Positions 5,832-7,618 of a stretch of 7,618 nt of DNA are shown piece after piece. The position numbers were made by a program, and so were the translations under genes. This DNA comes from an uncultured Spirochaetaceae bacterium (lineage in GTDB: Bacteria > Spirochaetota > Spirochaetia > Treponematales > UBA12059): the NCBI GenBank assembly GCA_938004315.1, contig CALKWG010000004.1, positions 1 through 7,618 on the forward strand. Reading direction: 5' to 3'. The notes beneath the pieces were generated by a model. The model worked only from the letters and a program-made list of their open reading frames with translations, was not told the DNA's origin and did no database searches. Every line of letters starts with the position of its first letter. Position 1 is the first letter of the stretch.

Positions 5832-6128
5832 TTAACCGTGGCTCGGATTGGCCTTGACCTTGCGGACGGCCTCGTCTACCGCGGACTTCACCTCCGCGGC
5901 GTAATCGCCCTCGGCGCGCGCGTGCGCGTAGAAATTCCCCATGAGCGAGGCGTGGTAAAGCGGGCGTATAGAATTGAGGGCCAGGGCCGCCATATCCATC
6001 ACGCAGTCCTGGCAGTCGCATAGCCCCTGCTCCCTGGCGGTATCCAGGCGGCGCCCGAGCTCCTCGAGCACCAGGCGCTCGGAGTCGTTGACGAGGACGG
6101 ATAGGTCGTAATGCTTTTCAATATCCAT
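5832..6128 (-). CDS. ComFB-family protein (late competence development ComFB domain)
   Basis: A 98-residue cytoplasmic protein covering a whole ComFB-type domain. Visible family traits are an N-terminal acidic segment with E17 and an adjacent leucine-rich helix, the cluster C37-x-C39-x-x-C42, then DMAALALNSIRPLY (45-58), followed by a charged C-terminal helix. The clustered cysteines suggest a metal site, which is inferred. The name comes from the Bacillus comF operon, where ComFB is not clearly required for competence. More recent work, as I recall it, describes ComFB-like proteins, notably in cyanobacteria, as cyclic-dinucleotide receptors. That would fit a signalling role here but is not visible in the sequence. 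The ATG has GGAGG (6134-6138) 5 nt upstream. It follows dnaB after 23 nt and probably shares its transcript. No comFA or comFC is nearby, so I give no gene symbol. Confidence 0.8.
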   Translation of the reverse strand: MDIEKHYDLSVLVNDSERLVLEELGRRLDTAREQGLCDCQDCVMDMAALALNSIRPLYHASLMGNFYAHARAEGDYAAEVKSAVDEAVRKVKANPSHG

Positions 6129-6151
6129 GGATGCCTCCGCGAGGCTTAAGT

Positions 6152-7498
6152 CTAGTGCCCCCCGCGGTCCTTTTCAAGCGACTCGAAGCGGGTATAGGTC
6201 GGTAGGAACATGAGGTTCACCATGCCTACCGGGCCGTTACGCTGCTTGGCGACGATGAGCTCGGTAGGGATATAAGGCGAGCGTTCGTCTTGGCGCTTAT
6301 CTATCTCGCGCTCGCGGTGCAGGAACATGATGACGTCGGCGTCCTGCTCGATGGCGCCCGACTCGCGCAAGTCGGCCATGGACGGCTGCTTGCCTTCGGC
6401 CTCGCGCTTCAGCTGGGATAGGGCGACTACCGGGATCCTGAGCTCGCGGGCCAGGGCCTTGAGCGAGCGGGAGATGCTCGAGATCTGCTCCCAGCGCGGC
6501 AGGTCGGAATTCTCGTGGGTGATGAGCGTCAGGTAGTCGATGAAGAGCACCTGGATGTCGTTCTCGGTCTTCATGCGCCGGGCCAGGGAGCGCAGATCCA
6601 AGAGCTTGATGTTCGGTACGTCGACGATGAAGAGCTTCGCCTCGTACAGCCTGCTCGCCGCGTCCATGAGGCTCTGGATGTCGCTGGGCTTCATGAGGCC
6701 GGAGCGCACTTTCTCCGAGTTGACGCGCGCCTCGCTGGCCAGGAGGCGGTTCATCAGCTGGGTGTCGGGCATCTCGAGCGAGAAGAATCCGACCGAAGCC
6801 CCCTCGCGCAGGGCCATGTTGGCCGCGACGTTCAACGCGAAGGCCGTCTTACCTACGCTCGGCCGGGCGCCTATGATGATGAGCTCCGAGTCGTGGAAGC
6901 CGCTGGTCATGCTGTCGAGGTCGGGATAGCCCGCCGGCACGCCGGTATACTGCGAGGTGGATTTGGACAGCTTCTCGATAAGCCGCATCGTCTCGGGGAC
7001 GATCTCTTTAGCGCTCTTATAGGTGACCGATTGGCGGTCCTGGCTGATCTCGAAGATGCTCTCCTGCAGCTCGTCTAATAGGAGGCTCGTCTCGATGCCG
7101 TCGTCGTGGGCCTTCTGGCGGATCTCGGCCGAGAGCTTCATGACGGCGCGCCGCACCGAGCAATCCCGGACGATCTTCGCGTAATACTCGACGTTGGCGC
7201 TGGAAGGGACGGCGTCGGTCAGCTTGGCTATATAAGCGGGCCCGCCGGCTTGGTCGAGCGTGCCTAAGGAACGCAGCTCGTCGGCCAGGGTGATGAGGTC
7301 GGCCTTCTGGCCCTTCTCGAAGAGCGATACGATGGCCTGAAAGACGTGGCGGTTGGCGTTGACGTAATAATCGTCCGGACGCAGGTACCGCAGCACGTGC
7401 GGTACCGCGTCCGGATCTAAAAGGAGGGCGCCCAGGCTCGCCTGCTCCGCCTCGGCGTTATGAGGCGGGACTTTGTCCTTGAGCTCGGCGGGTATCAT
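6152..7498 (-). CDS. dnaB: Replicative DNA helicase DnaB
   Basis: DnaB is the hexameric ATP-driven 5'-3' helicase that unwinds the replication fork and recruits primase. The 448-residue product has both domains. The N-terminal collar domain begins with PPHNAEAEQASLGALLLD (11-28). A linker near 155-185 leads to the RecA-like motor domain. Walker A is GARPSVGKTA at 210-219 with K217 and T218. FSLEM (239-243) gives the catalytic Glu region, and Walker B is VLFIDYLTLI (317-326) with D321. Further marks are LRESGAIEQDADV (377-389) and VAKQRNGPVG (416-425). There is no intein, and length is typical of about 450-470. ATG start 12 nt after the upstream stop; no strong Shine-Dalgarno site stands before it, only AGGA 16 nt away inside the previous gene, so coupled translation is likely. 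ComFB follows 23 nt downstream. Identification is firm. Confidence 0.98.
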   Translation of the reverse strand: MIPAELKDKVPPHNAEAEQASLGALLLDPDAVPHVLRYLRPDDYYVNANRHVFQAIVSLFEKGQKADLITLADELRSLGTLDQAGGPAYIAKLTDAVPSSANVEYYAKIVRDCSVRRAVMKLSAEIRQKAHDDGIETSLLLDELQESIFEISQDRQSVTYKSAKEIVPETMRLIEKLSKSTSQYTGVPAGYPDLDSMTSGFHDSELIIIGARPSVGKTAFALNVAANMALREGASVGFFSLEMPDTQLMNRLLASEARVNSEKVRSGLMKPSDIQSLMDAASRLYEAKLFIVDVPNIKLLDLRSLARRMKTENDIQVLFIDYLTLITHENSDLPRWEQISSISRSLKALARELRIPVVALSQLKREAEGKQPSMADLRESGAIEQDADVIMFLHREREIDKRQDERSPYIPTELIVAKQRNGPVGMVNLMFLPTYTRFESLEKDRGGH

Positions 7499-7510
7499 GG
7501 GCGCGGCGCG

Positions 7511-7618
7511 TTATTCCTGGGCTTCGGGAGCGGCTTCGGCGTCGCTCTGGGTCTCGGCTTGGGCTTCCGCGGCGGCCTCTTCTTCGTGGCGGCGGCGGCG
7601 CGGGGCCTCGTGCTTAAC
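7511..7618 (-). CDS. rplI: C-terminal tail of an upstream gene, probably ribosomal protein L9
   Basis: Read on the minus strand, an open frame enters from the window edge at 7618 and stops with TAA at 7511-7513, 12 nt before the dnaB start. It encodes 35 residues beginning VKHEAPRRRRHEEEAAAE and ending in an Ala/Glu/Gln-rich acidic stretch. The composition is that of a low-complexity tail, like the one on S2 in this window. In many bacteria, including spirochaetes, dnaB follows rpsF-ssb-rpsR-rplI, so rplI (50S protein L9) is the best guess. The visible part contains no diagnostic L9 domain; identity rests on position and on VKH resembling the end of the L9 C-terminal domain. That a coding frame exists is well supported by codon pattern and spacing. 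Confidence 0.55.
   Translation of the reverse strand, partial: VKHEAPRRRRHEEEAAAEAQAETQSDAEAAPEAQE

Noticed and set aside
6515..7078. Plus-strand open frame of 187 codons opposite dnaB
   Set aside because: Fully antisense to dnaB, whose Walker motifs and length are intact; no domain seen in the antisense translation.

Overview
The window is GC-rich, tightly packed chromosomal DNA from a bacterium. It holds two housekeeping gene blocks that converge near 5.83 kb. The layout best fits a high-GC spirochaete of the Treponema/Spirochaeta group. The order rpsB-tsf-frr-uppS-cdsA-rseP, a CpXC-domain protein, a ComFB-family protein, and dnaB following what looks like the end of rplI are all, from memory, combinations seen in that phylum. 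No database search was possible, so the lineage is an inference.

Plus-strand block (1-5820). The 3' part of rpsB (ribosomal protein S2) is followed by tsf (EF-Ts) after 11 nt. A 144-nt GC-rich gap with strong inverted repeats then leads to frr (ribosome recycling factor). From frr the genes run closely: uppS (undecaprenyl diphosphate synthase) after 4 nt, cdsA (CDP-diacylglycerol synthase) with an ATGA overlap, and rseP (site-2 intramembrane protease) after 38 nt. A CpXC-domain zinc-binding-type protein follows after 51 nt. The block joins translation (S2, EF-Ts, RRF) to envelope building (lipid carrier, phospholipid precursor) and membrane proteolysis. The dxr gene that lies between cdsA and rseP in Treponema pallidum (recalled) is absent here.

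Minus-strand block (7618-5832, read right to left). It begins with the charged C-terminal tail of an upstream gene, probably rplI (ribosomal protein L9). Next is the complete replicative helicase gene dnaB, then a small ComFB-family gene 23 nt further on. The two blocks end tail to tail only 11 nt apart, with a modest hairpin over the junction.

I see no mobile element, CRISPR array, tRNA, rRNA or phage-like gene. No sigma-70 promoter could be supported. The only gene-free stretch above 100 nt is the tsf-frr gap. The window is mostly ordinary core genome. The items most worth a second look are the structured tsf-frr spacer, the ComFB gene behind dnaB, and the altered CdsA signature.
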